This document shows positions 9,577 to 18,504 of a stretch of DNA of 64,000 nt, piece by piece; the stretch's first letter is position 1; every line of letters begins with the position of its first letter. The position numbers were made by a program, and so were the translations under genes. Under the pieces are notes generated by a model, which did not search any database, was not told the origin of the DNA, and was given only the letters and a program-made list of their open reading frames with translations. The stretch comes from Pseudomonas batumici (lineage in GTDB: Bacteria; Pseudomonadota; Gammaproteobacteria; Pseudomonadales; Pseudomonadaceae): positions 62,001 to 126,000 of the forward strand of contig NZ_JXDG01000037.1 in assembly GCF_000820515.1 (NCBI RefSeq), given 5' to 3'.

Positions 9577-11004
9577 TCAGTTGCTGCTGGCGACTGCCTG
9601 CGGCTCGTAGCCGCCACCCAGCGACTTGTAGATCGCCACGATGCCGCGATACAGGTCGGTTTCGGCCTGGGCCTGGCTGTCTTCGGCGGCCAGGCGTTCG
9701 CGCTGGGCGTCGAGCAGCACCAGGAAATCGGCGGTGCCTTCGCGGTAGCGGATCGCAGCCAGGTCGGCGGCGGCGCGGCTCGATTCGCTCTGGCGAATCA
9801 GCGAGATCAGGCGTTGCTGGCGCTTGCCGTAATCGCTGAAAGCGTTCTGCGATTCCTCCAGGGCCAGCAGCACTTGTTGCTCGTAGTTGGCCAGGGCGCC
9901 TTCGGCCTCGGCGTCGGCACCGCGTATCTGGGCCTTGACCCTACCGAGGTTGAACGCCGGCCAGGTGATGCTCGGACCGAGGGACCAGGCATTGGCGGCG
10001 GACGAGCCGATCTGCGAACCACGCCCGGCGATAAAGCCGAGGAAGCCGCTCAGACCCACCCGGGGGAACAGGTCGGCCTTGGCCACGCCGATCCGCGCGG
10101 TGGCGGCGGCCAGCTTGCGTTCGGCACTGACGATATCCGGACGGCGTTGCAGCAGGTCGCCCGGATCGCCAATGGCCAGGGCCTTGGAAATCGCCGGCAG
10201 GTCCTTCGGTCCCAGGTCCACCGACAGCTTGTCCGGACGCTCACCCAGCAAGGTCGCGATACGGTTGCGCTCGCGGGCCTGCTCGGCCTGCAATTGCGGT
10301 ACCGAGGCCTCGACCGCGGCCAGGCGCGCATCGGCGCGGACCACGTCGAGCTGATCGCCGACACCCACGTCACGCAGGCTTTCGGTGATGCCCTTGGATT
10401 CCTGCTGGTTCTTCAGGTTGGCCAGGGCGATCTTTTCCCGCAGTTGCGCGCCGCGTAATTGACCGTAGGCATCCACCAGTTCGGCAATCATGGTGACTTG
10501 CAGTTGGTAGAGGTCGGCTTCGGCCGCCTGCTGGTCGGCATCGGCGGCTTCCAGGTTGCGCTGGATACGCCCGAACAGGTCGATTTCCCAAGCCATGTCC
10601 AGCCCCAGGTCGTAGCGTTCGCTGTTGACCCGCTGCTCGGTGGTGCCGGGAATCTGGCCCTTGCCGATCTCGCTGCTGGCGCGGCTGGTGATGGTCGGCA
10701 TTCTGTCGTAGCTGACGTTATCGCGGATCGCCCGCGACGCTTTCAGGTGGGCGAAGGCTACGCGCAACTCACGGTTGCCGGCCAGCGACTGGGTCACCAG
10801 CTGATTCAGGGTCGGATCGTCGAACTGCTGCCACCAGGTCCCCTGGAAGCGCGCGCGGTCATAGTTCTTCTGACCGGCGCTGCCATCGGTGGCGGCGGTG
10901 ATGTTCGCCTTCTCGGTGACCGGGGTCTTGTAGTCCGGGCCCACGGCACAGGCGCTCAGCGCCAGTACCAGCAAGCTCGGCAGAAAGGCCTTCAGACTGC
11001 TCAT
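9577..11004 (-). CDS. oprN: OprN-type outer membrane efflux channel lipoprotein
   Basis: 475 residues, outer-membrane factor of the NodT/OprM family. The signal peptide ends in the lipobox LSAC with the acylated Cys19 followed by AVGPDYKTP, the usual start of mature OprM-type channels. Two internally repeated coiled-coil halves follow. It supplies the outer-membrane exit duct for the MexF pump. Its ATG overlaps the mexF stop by four bases (ATGA), and a strong terminator follows, so it is the last gene of mexEF-oprN. In P. aeruginosa this channel also lets chloramphenicol, quinolones and trimethoprim out (family knowledge). Confidence 0.95.
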   Translation of the reverse strand: MSSLKAFLPSLLVLALSACAVGPDYKTPVTEKANITAATDGSAGQKNYDRARFQGTWWQQFDDPTLNQLVTQSLAGNRELRVAFAHLKASRAIRDNVSYDRMPTITSRASSEIGKGQIPGTTEQRVNSERYDLGLDMAWEIDLFGRIQRNLEAADADQQAAEADLYQLQVTMIAELVDAYGQLRGAQLREKIALANLKNQQESKGITESLRDVGVGDQLDVVRADARLAAVEASVPQLQAEQARERNRIATLLGERPDKLSVDLGPKDLPAISKALAIGDPGDLLQRRPDIVSAERKLAAATARIGVAKADLFPRVGLSGFLGFIAGRGSQIGSSAANAWSLGPSITWPAFNLGRVKAQIRGADAEAEGALANYEQQVLLALEESQNAFSDYGKRQQRLISLIRQSESSRAAADLAAIRYREGTADFLVLLDAQRERLAAEDSQAQAETDLYRGIVAIYKSLGGGYEPQAVASSN

Positions 11005-14000
11005 TGTTGCGCCTCCAGCTTGTGCGCCCGGGCGGCTTTGCGAGCGTCACTGCGCTCGACAAAGCGGCGGATCAATACATAGAACACCGGCGTCAGCAGC
11101 AGACCGAAGAAGGTCACCCCGAGCATCCCGGAGAACACCGCCACACCCATGGCATGACGCATTTCGGCACCGGCACCGCTGGAGAACACCAGGGGTACCA
11201 CACCCATGATGAAGGCCACGGACGTCATCAGGATCGGCCGCAGACGCAGGCGGCAGGCTTCCAGCACCGCGCTCAGCGGATCGAGGCCTTCTTCCTGCTT
11301 ATCCTTGGCGAACTCGACGATCAGGATCGCGTTCTTGCATGCCAGGCCCACCAGTACGATCAGGCCGATCTGGGTGAAGATGTTGTTGTCGCCACCGGAG
11401 GCAATCACCCCGGCAATCGCCGACAGCAGGGTCATCGGCACGATCAGGATCACCGCCATCGGCAGGCTCCAGCTTTCATACAGGGCCGCCAGTACCAGGA
11501 ACGCCAGCAGTACGCAGAGCGGGAACACCAGCAAGGCGGTATTGCCCGAGAGGATCTGCTGATAGGTCAGGTCGGTCCACTCGTAGGTCATGCCGTTGGG
11601 CAGTTCGTCCTTGAGCAGCTTCTCGATCGCGGCCTGGGCCTGGCCGGAGCTGTAGCCCGGGGCGGCGGCACCGTTGATCTCGGCGGTGATGAAGCCGTTG
11701 TAGTGCATCACGCGGTCCGGTCCCGAGGTATCGCTGACCTTGATGAAGGTTGCCAGCGGGATCATCTCGCCCTTGTTGTTACGCACTTTCAACTGGCCGA
11801 TCTGGTCGGATTCGAGGCGGAACTGCTGTTCGGCCTGGACGTTGACCTGATAGGTGCGACCGAAGCGGTTGAAGTCGTTGGCATACAGCGAACCCAGGTA
11901 GACCTGCAGGGTGTCGAAGATGTCGCTGACAGCCACGCCGTGGGTCTTGGCCTTCTCGCGGTCGATGGCGGCATCGACCTGCGGCACGTTGACGGTATAG
12001 CTGGTGAACAACCCGGCCAACTCCGGCACGCTGCGGCTCTTGCCGATGATGTTCATGGTTTCCTTGTACAGCTCGTTGTAACCGAGGTTGCCGCGGTCTT
12101 CGATCTGCAGGCGGAACCCGCCGATGGTGCCCAGGCCTTGTACCGGCGGTGGCGGGAAGATCGCCATGTAGGCTTCCTGGATCCCGGCGAACTTGCCGTT
12201 CAGGGCGCCGGCGATGGCACCGGCCGATTCACTGGCGGCCTTGCGCTCCTCGAACGGCTTGAGGGTCACGAACACGATGCCGGCATTCGGGCTGTTGGTG
12301 AAACCGTTGATCGACAGGCCAGGGAAGGCCACCGCGCTTTCCACGCCGGGCTGTTTCAGAGCCAGGTCGGACATGCGCTTGATCACGTCTTCGGTACGGT
12401 CCAGGCTCGCCGCATCCGGCAGTTGGGCAAAGGCCACCAGGTACTGCTTGTCCTGGCCGGGCACGAAGCCGGTCGGGGTGCTGGCGAAACCGAGCCAGGT
12501 CAGGGCCATCAGGCCGGCATACAGGACCAGGGCCACGCCGCTGACCCGGATGACGCGGGTCACGGTACCGACATAACCATGGCTGGCGCGATCGAAGAAG
12601 CGATTGAACGGACGGAACAACCAGCCGCCCAGCAGCACATCGAGGACCTTGGAGAAACGGTCTTTCGGCGCGTGGTGGTCCTTGAGCAACACCGCCGCCA
12701 GGGCCGGGGACAGGGTCAGGGAGTTGAATGCCGAGATCACCGTCGAGATGGCGATGGTCAGGGCGAACTGCTTGTAGAACTGACCGGTCAGGCCGGAGAT
12801 GAACGCTGCCGGGATAAACACCGCGCAGAGCACCAGCGCCGTGGCAATGATCGGGCCGGTTACTTCACGCATGGCGCGCTTGGTGGCTTCTATCGGGCTG
12901 AGTCCCAGGCCGATGTTCCGTTCGACGTTCTCCACCACCACGATGGCGTCGTCCACCACGATACCGATGGCCAATACCAGGCCGAACAGCGACAGGGCGT
13001 TGAGCGAGAAACCGAACAGGTGCATGACCGCAAAGGTACCGATCAGCGACACTGGCACGGCCACCAGTGGAATGATCGAGGCACGCCAGGTCTGCAGGAA
13101 CAGGATCACCACCAGGACCACGAGGATCAGGGCTTCGAACAGGGTGTGGACCACCGCTTCGATGGAGCCGCGGACGAAGATCGTCGGGTCATAGACGATG
13201 CTGAAGTCCATGCCTTCGGGGAAGTCCTTCTTCAACTCGGTCATCTTGGCGCGGACTTCGTTGGAGATCTCGATGGCGTTGGAACCCGGACGCTGGAAGA
13301 TCGGGATCGCCACCGCCGGCTGGTTGTTCAGCAGCGAGCGCAGGGCGTACTGGCTGGAGCCGAGCTCGACCCGGGCGATATCTTTCAGGCGGGTGATCTC
13401 GCCGTCGTCGCCGGCGCGAATGACGATGTTCTCGAACTCTTCCTCGGTGACCAGGCGCCCCTGGGCGTTGATCGACAGCTGGAAGCTGGTGGCGTTGGGG
13501 GCGGGCGGTGCGCCCAGCTGACCGGCCGCGACCTGGCGGTTCTGCTCGCGAATGGCATTGACCACGTCGGTGGCGGTCAGGTTGCGCGAAGCGGTCTTGT
13601 TCGGATCCAGCCATACCCGCAGGGAGTAGTCGCCCATGCCGAACAGTTGCACGTCACCCACGCCGCCCAGGCGCGCCAGTTCGTCCTTGATATTGAGCAA
13701 GGCGTAGTTGGACAGGTAGAGCATGTCGTAGCGTTTGTCCGGCGAGGTCAAGTGCACGACCATGGTCAGGTCAGGCGAGGCCTTGTCGACGGTGATACCG
13801 ATACGGGTCACTTCCACCGGCAGCTTGGGCTCGGTACGGGTCACCCGGTTCTGTACCTGGACCTGCGCGTTATCCAGGTCGGTGCCCAGGGCGAAGGTGA
13901 TGGTCAGGGTCAGCTTGCCGTCGGCGGTGGATTGCGAGGACATGTACAGCATGTTCTCGACACCGGTGATGGCCTGCTCCAACGGCGCGGCCACGGTTTC

Positions 14001-14180
14001 GCCGATGACCTTGGGGTTGGCGCCGGGGAAGTTGGCGCGCACGACCACGGTCGGCGGTACCACTTCCGGGTATTCGCTGATGGGCAACTGGAACAGCGAG
14101 ATGGCGCCCGCGATCAGGATCAGCAGCGACAGTACCGCCGCGAAGATCGGTCTTGAGATGAAGAACTGGGAAAAATTCAT
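11001..14180 (-). CDS. mexF: MexF-type RND multidrug efflux pump, inner membrane subunit
   Basis: 1059 residues, full length for an HAE1-family RND transporter. It begins MNFSQFFISRPIFAAVLSLL and keeps the MexF-like stretches SEYPEVVPPTVVVRANFPGA, GIVVDDAIVVVENVERNIGL (TM4 proton-relay Asp pair) and FPPPPVQGLGTIGGFRLQIE. Twelve membrane segments and two large periplasmic loops are present. It exports drugs and, in P. aeruginosa, quinolone-signal precursors, driven by protons. It starts 12 bases after the end of the mexE frame. The frame is intact even though mexE appears frameshifted. Confidence 0.97.
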   Translation of the reverse strand: MNFSQFFISRPIFAAVLSLLILIAGAISLFQLPISEYPEVVPPTVVVRANFPGANPKVIGETVAAPLEQAITGVENMLYMSSQSTADGKLTLTITFALGTDLDNAQVQVQNRVTRTEPKLPVEVTRIGITVDKASPDLTMVVHLTSPDKRYDMLYLSNYALLNIKDELARLGGVGDVQLFGMGDYSLRVWLDPNKTASRNLTATDVVNAIREQNRQVAAGQLGAPPAPNATSFQLSINAQGRLVTEEEFENIVIRAGDDGEITRLKDIARVELGSSQYALRSLLNNQPAVAIPIFQRPGSNAIEISNEVRAKMTELKKDFPEGMDFSIVYDPTIFVRGSIEAVVHTLFEALILVVLVVILFLQTWRASIIPLVAVPVSLIGTFAVMHLFGFSLNALSLFGLVLAIGIVVDDAIVVVENVERNIGLGLSPIEATKRAMREVTGPIIATALVLCAVFIPAAFISGLTGQFYKQFALTIAISTVISAFNSLTLSPALAAVLLKDHHAPKDRFSKVLDVLLGGWLFRPFNRFFDRASHGYVGTVTRVIRVSGVALVLYAGLMALTWLGFASTPTGFVPGQDKQYLVAFAQLPDAASLDRTEDVIKRMSDLALKQPGVESAVAFPGLSINGFTNSPNAGIVFVTLKPFEERKAASESAGAIAGALNGKFAGIQEAYMAIFPPPPVQGLGTIGGFRLQIEDRGNLGYNELYKETMNIIGKSRSVPELAGLFTSYTVNVPQVDAAIDREKAKTHGVAVSDIFDTLQVYLGSLYANDFNRFGRTYQVNVQAEQQFRLESDQIGQLKVRNNKGEMIPLATFIKVSDTSGPDRVMHYNGFITAEINGAAAPGYSSGQAQAAIEKLLKDELPNGMTYEWTDLTYQQILSGNTALLVFPLCVLLAFLVLAALYESWSLPMAVILIVPMTLLSAIAGVIASGGDNNIFTQIGLIVLVGLACKNAILIVEFAKDKQEEGLDPLSAVLEACRLRLRPILMTSVAFIMGVVPLVFSSGAGAEMRHAMGVAVFSGMLGVTFFGLLLTPVFYVLIRRFVERSDARKAARAHKLEAQQ

Positions 14181-14192
14181 CGTGTGTATCCC

Positions 14193-15450
14193 TTAATCGC
14201 GTGGAGTCGCCGCGGCCAGCTTGTTAGCCTGGACCGTTGCACTCTTGGCGGGCGTGACTGGGGGCAGGTTGCTGGCTTCCAGGGCTTGGCGTTGTTGCGC
14301 CAGGGCCGCGAGGGTTTCCTTGGAAGCCATCGGGATCACTTCCGGATCCACCGGTGAGCCGGGGCGAACGCGTTGCAGGCCCTTGACAATGATCGTGTCA
14401 TCCTTGTTCAGGGCCAGTGCGCACGATCCGCAACCCTTCGATTTTCGGACCCAGTTCGACCGCGCGATAGGCGGTCTTCTTGTCGGCGTCCATCACCAGC
14501 ACGAACTTCTTGCCGAGGTCGGTGCCCACCGCTTCGTCGTTGATCAGCACGGCGGCGTAGGTGCCGCTGCCGACCAGCTTCAGGCGCGCATACAGGCCTG
14601 GGGTGAAGCTGCCGTCGTTGTTGTCGAACACCGCGCGACCGCGAATGGTGCCGGTCTTGGGGTTGACCTGGTTGTCGACGAAGTTCATCTGGCCCAGGTG
14701 CGGGTTGCCGGTTTCGTTGGACAGGCCGAGGTAGACCGGGGTGGTCTGGCCACGTTTGCCCTGGCGCGCCAGTTGGGTGTACTTGAGGTAGACCCGCTCG
14801 TCGGCGTCGAAGTAGGCGTAGACCTTGTCGGTGGAGACCACGCTGGTCAGCGGCGTGACATCGGCGGTGACGATGTTGCCGGCGGTGATTTCGGCACGGC
14901 TGACGCGGCCGCTGATCGGTGCGGTGACGCGGGTGAAGCTCAGGTTCAACCGGGCCAGGTCCAACTGCGCCTGGGTGGCGTCGACCGCGGCCTTGGCTTC
15001 CTGGGCGGAGCTGCTGCGGGTGTCGGCCAGTTCGGCGGAAATCGCGTTGCTGCTCAGCAGGCGCTTGCCGCGTTCGGCTTCGTTGGCGCTGCGGTTGGCG
15101 GTGGCGCGGGCTTGTTGCAGTTGGGCTTCGAGGCGATGGACTTCAGCCTGGTAAGGGCGCGGGTCGATCTGGAACAGCAGGTCGCCTTTCTTGACCAGTG
15201 CGCCTTCGGTGAAGGCCACCTGGTCGATCTGGCCGGAGACACGCGGACGGATTTCGACGGTTTCCGGGGCCTCAAGGCGGCCGGTGAACTCGTCCCATTC
15301 ATTGACCGGTTGCTCGATGACCTTGGCCACGCTGACCTTGGCGGCCGGCATCGCACCGGCTGCCGCCCCCGGCGCTTTACCACAGGCGCTCATCACCACG
15401 ACTGCCAGGGCAGCCAAAGGAAAGCGCAAAAGTTTAAGTGACTGTTCCAT
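14193..15450 (-). pseudogene. mexE: mexE, periplasmic adaptor, apparently frameshifted near its 3' end
   Basis: The N-terminal 346 or so residues are clearly MexE (lipobox MSAC, Cys23; EIRPRVSGQIDQVAFTEGAL lipoyl half; DFVDNQVNPKTGT region). The frame then hits TGA at 14398-14400 after ...GLRIVRTGPEQG. Reading one base shifted restores the expected tail (NKDDTIIVKGLQRVRPGSP... to ...KLAAATPRD) with its own TAA at 14193-14195. The change is one extra G in the plus-strand run at 14411-14413, i.e. GGCCCTGAAC where GGCCTGAAC is expected. The lost ~70 residues include the end of the membrane-proximal domain that contacts MexF. It is either a real inactivating mutation or a sequencing error. The intact truncated frame is 14398-15450. 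Confidence 0.85.
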
Positions 15451-15525
15451 GGGGGCACTCCGCCAATCTATTGAGATGGGCGGATCATGCTGCGGGGGGC
15501 GGTTTCAAACGAATCGAATGAAGCG

Positions 15526-15549
15526 AAGGTAACTATCATTCGGAATGAT
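15526..15549 (-). promoter_or_regulatory. Candidate MexT-binding site upstream of mexE
   Basis: On the minus strand this reads ATCA-N5-AATGAT-N4-ACCTT and contains the perfect 7-1-7 palindrome ATCATTC/GAATGAT (15535-15549), a LysR-type ATC-N9-GAT (nod-box) arrangement. It matches the published MexT pattern ATCA-N5-GTCGAT-N4-ACYAT at 11 of 15 fixed positions with exact spacing. It lies 76-99 bases before the mexE start. Confidence 0.6.
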
Positions 15550-15655
15550 ATCAATCCGACCCCAGCCCTCTAGCATGCACCTTTTATTAGGAGGCTATCT
15601 ATTCGCGAAATGGCAAATGACTGTTGCCTGGAATGCAAAGGACCGCGCAAAAGGC

Positions 15656-16786
15656 TCAGGCGCTGAGCAGGGAGCCTGAACGCAGTGGTGCGTGCCCGGC
15701 GACAAACGTCAGCTCGGTATCGGTTTGGCTGAAACGCTCGATCACCCGCGCATAGAAAACCCCGCTGATGCGGCTGCAAAGCGTGCTGACCTGGCCGCTG
15801 AGGGGGTCGATCACATCGGCCAGCGCGGTGCCTGGCGCGACCCGGCTGCCAAGGGGCGCGCGGTAGGCGACGACCCCCGGGTGTGGCGCATGGAGTATCT
15901 CCACCCCGGCCAAAGGCGTCGGTTCACACAAAGGCGACGGCACCTGGACCTCTGCATCGGCGATCACCCCCAGATGCCCGAGGTAGGCCAACAGGGCATC
16001 CGCATCGTGCGTCGCCAACTCATGGCTGACATCGTACAGGCCACGCAACTCCAAAGTGGCGGAGAAGGTCGCCAGCGGAATCGGCAGATTGGGGAAACGC
16101 TGTTGCAGCTTGTACCAGATGGCCGTGAAGCACTCGTCGAAACTGTGGGTCCTGGCGTCGGGGCCACCCTGCTCGAGGGCATGCAGAACGGCATGGGCAC
16201 CGGTAAAACCGGCCAGTACTCGCGCCTGCTCCAGCTGTTCGCTGTGTACATAGAGATGCACCATGGCCTCACTGTCGCAGTGCACATCGAGCACGTAGTC
16301 GGCAGCACTGGCCAGGCGCATCAGTGTCAGTCGCAAGGCGTCCAGCTCGGTGCGCGGGTGCTGGGCTTCGAGGCGCTCCTGAAGGCAGCGCCGGATCAGC
16401 GCGACGTTGGCCGCCGGATCGTTGCCCAGGGCAGGGGCCACCTGTTCGCAGACGAGTTCGGCAAGGTCCAGGTAGTTTCGGTTGAAGTTCTCACGGCTGG
16501 ACAGATCGAAGCGCCCCAGCTGGCGCCCGAATACATAATTGCCCAGACCGATGGGGTTGGCGATCGGCACCAGTACCACCTCGCCCGTCAGGCGGCCAGC
16601 GGCTTCCAGCGCCAGCAGGGCGTTTTTCAGATGATGCAGGACCAGCATGCCGGGATGCTCATCAGCATGCAGACCCGCCTGCAGGTAGACCTTTTTACCT
16701 TGTCCCGGGCGCCCGAAATGCAGGCTGATGACTTCACGCTGCGCGCCAAGGGTTTGCGTTAGTAGCGCATGTCGATGTTCTTGCAT
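15656..16786 (-). CDS. Predicted deacylase of the succinylglutamate desuccinylase/aspartoacylase family
   Basis: 376 residues, M14-like zinc hydrolase (COG3608 type). Zinc ligands His40 and Glu43 sit in GLHADEHPG and a second His in LDVHCDSE near residue 160; the catalytic Glu is probably in ATLELRGLYD. These enzymes remove acyl groups from N-acyl amino acids; the substrate cannot be told. The ATG at 16786 is chosen over a TTG four codons upstream because GGAGA lies seven bases before it. It stands between mexT and mexE, which are adjacent in P. aeruginosa, and reads in the same direction. Confidence 0.85.
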   Translation of the reverse strand: MQEHRHALLTQTLGAQREVISLHFGRPGQGKKVYLQAGLHADEHPGMLVLHHLKNALLALEAAGRLTGEVVLVPIANPIGLGNYVFGRQLGRFDLSSRENFNRNYLDLAELVCEQVAPALGNDPAANVALIRRCLQERLEAQHPRTELDALRLTLMRLASAADYVLDVHCDSEAMVHLYVHSEQLEQARVLAGFTGAHAVLHALEQGGPDARTHSFDECFTAIWYKLQQRFPNLPIPLATFSATLELRGLYDVSHELATHDADALLAYLGHLGVIADAEVQVPSPLCEPTPLAGVEILHAPHPGVVAYRAPLGSRVAPGTALADVIDPLSGQVSTLCSRISGVFYARVIERFSQTDTELTFVAGHAPLRSGSLLSA

Positions 16787-16907
16787 GGGAATCTCCAAAG
16801 CAGATATGTCAGCTAATCTTTACTTAAGATTACAGCGCCTTGACCGCCGTGAGTCCGACGCCCGGTTAAGCTAGTCTCGACAGCGCCGAGTGCGCATCGA
16901 GGTGATC

Positions 16908-17294
16908 ATGAAAAACAAAATACGAGCCGTCGATCCTCTATTTCCCTTTTTTACTGCTGAGCGCTGGGCCGAAGAAACGCCCATCGACATCCAGGACGCC
17001 TTGCAGGACCAGTTACGCAGCTACCTGGGACGCGGGTTTACCACGGTATTGCTGGGCAGCGGCGGGCAGTCGGGTTCGCTTCGCTACTCCTTGCAGATCT
17101 ATCACGACAAGAGCGGCCAACACCTTGAACTTCACGGTGCCTTCGATCGGCAGTGCGTGCAGGACATCTTCAAGGTTGCGCAGTTGATGAAGACGCGGTT
17201 TCAGTCTCCTGCCCAGGGAGACACCAAGGTGCGGCTGCTCGAAGTGCCCAGGACCGAGGCGCCGGATCCTTTGCGCTATCCGCGGCAAGCGTGA
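16908..17294 (+). CDS. Small protein of unknown function
   Basis: 128 residues (MKNKIRAVDPLFPFFTAERW...). No signal peptide or membrane segment. A C-terminal half with FTTVLLGSGGQSGSLRYSLQ and QIYHDKSGQHLELHGAFDRQ suggests a compact alpha/beta fold, but I do not recognise the family. The start at 16908 is preceded by GAGGTGATC, a fair ribosome site. It is divergent from the deacylase gene and convergent with mexT, so it has its own promoter. Confidence 0.6.
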   Translation: MKNKIRAVDPLFPFFTAERWAEETPIDIQDALQDQLRSYLGRGFTTVLLGSGGQSGSLRYSLQIYHDKSGQHLELHGAFDRQCVQDIFKVAQLMKTRFQSPAQGDTKVRLLEVPRTEAPDPLRYPRQA

Positions 17295-17388
17295 CCTTGC
17301 GTCTTCTCCGAGCTCCATGGCCCCATCTGGCGCAAGGTGGGGCCTGACGCTGTGAGCGTGTGTCGTCCGGGAATGACGGCGATTGATT

Positions 17389-18303
17389 TCAGAGGCTGTC
17401 CGGATCGCCACAGAACATCTGGATCCGCGAACGCAGCCAGCGCTCGCCCGGGTCGTTGTCCTGGGAGCCGCGCCAGGCCATGTGCAGTTCGAAGGTCTGG
17501 GTCTCCAGTGGCGGATCCTCGGCCCGTACCCCACCGGCCGCCGTCAACGCATCGGCGGTGTAGTCCGGCACGGTGGCAATGATATCGGTGCCGGCGATCA
17601 GGGTGCTCAGGCCGTTGAACTGCGGCACCGCGAGCACGACATGGCGCTTGCGTCCCAGCTTCTCCAGTTCGGTATCGATAAAACCACTCAGGTCGCCGGC
17701 GAAGGACACCAGCGCATGGGGGCGCGCGCAGAAATCATCCAGCGACATCGGGCCGGGCATGCTGTCGGCCCGCAGCAATTTGGGTGAACTGCGCCGCAGG
17801 ACCTTGCGCTTGGCGTTGGCGGGCAGGTCGCTGGTGTAGCACACGCCAATGGAAATCTCGCCGGAGCTCAGCTTGGCCGGGATCAGCAGATAGTTGACGC
17901 GGCGGACCACCAGCACAATGCCGGGCGCCTCGGCCCGCAGGCGCTTGAGCAACTGCGGCAGCAAGGCGAACTCGACGTCATCGGACAGGCCGATGCGGAA
18001 CACCGAGGTACTGGTCGCCGGGTCGAACTCCGAGGCGCGGCTGACCGCGGTGGAAATCGAGTCCAGGGCCGGGGAGAGCAGGGCGAAGATTTCCACGGCC
18101 CGGGCCGAAGGCTCCATGCTGCGGCCGGTACGCACGAACAACGGGTCATCGAACAGGCTGCGCAGGCGCGACAACGCCGCGCTGATCGCCGGCTGGCCGA
18201 GGAACAGCTTCTCCGCGGCCCGGGTGACGCTTCGTTCATGCATCAGGGTTTCGAACACGATCAGCAGGTTCAGATCGACGCGACGCAAGTCGTTACGGTT
18301 CAT
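17389..18303 (-). CDS. mexT: LysR-type activator MexT
   Basis: 304 residues, clearly MexT: MNRNDLRRVDLNLLIVFETL, the helix-turn-helix RSVTRAAEKLFLGQPAISAA and the long co-inducer domain with RIGLSDDVEFALLPQLLKRL all agree with the P. aeruginosa protein as I remember it. It activates mexEF-oprN and mexS, probably in response to disulfide or electrophile stress. The frame is intact. It is divergent from mexS; unlike in P. aeruginosa it is separated from mexE by two genes. Confidence 0.95.
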   Translation of the reverse strand: MNRNDLRRVDLNLLIVFETLMHERSVTRAAEKLFLGQPAISAALSRLRSLFDDPLFVRTGRSMEPSARAVEIFALLSPALDSISTAVSRASEFDPATSTSVFRIGLSDDVEFALLPQLLKRLRAEAPGIVLVVRRVNYLLIPAKLSSGEISIGVCYTSDLPANAKRKVLRRSSPKLLRADSMPGPMSLDDFCARPHALVSFAGDLSGFIDTELEKLGRKRHVVLAVPQFNGLSTLIAGTDIIATVPDYTADALTAAGGVRAEDPPLETQTFELHMAWRGSQDNDPGERWLRSRIQMFCGDPDSL

Positions 18304-18409
18304 CGGGTTCGCTTCACAAGACGTTCACTGACGAGGAAGGTGAATCTTACGGGCAAAGGTGGTTGATTCGCACGGAAAATTGAACTGTGTACAATGGCCG
18401 CCAATCAAT

Positions 18410-18433
18410 GACAGGCATGTCGACTATTAATAG
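18410..18433 (+). promoter_or_regulatory. Candidate MexT-binding site upstream of mexS
   Basis: Reads GACA-N5-GTCGAC-N4-AATAG, 10 of 15 fixed positions of the MexT pattern ATCA-N5-GTCGAT-N4-ACYAT with exact spacing. It ends 71 bases before the mexS start and lies in the divergent mexT-mexS spacer, where MexT is known to act in P. aeruginosa. Confidence 0.45.
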
Positions 18434-18504
18434 CCACTGATGGTCTTGCGAGAAGAGCCCGGCTAGAGTTCGAGGCATTAGAGGTTCATTTGACGAGGTT
18501 TGCG

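Noticed and set aside
11004..14156. Long plus-strand open frame of about 1050 codons opposite mexF
   Set aside because: It is the antisense shadow of mexF in a GC-rich gene; the translation is rich in His, Gln and Asp with no family resemblance, while mexF is full length and recognisable.
17319..17344. Hairpin GGCCCCA...TGGGGCC between the small gene and mexT
   Set aside because: Stem is good but no T tract follows on either strand; not called as a terminator.
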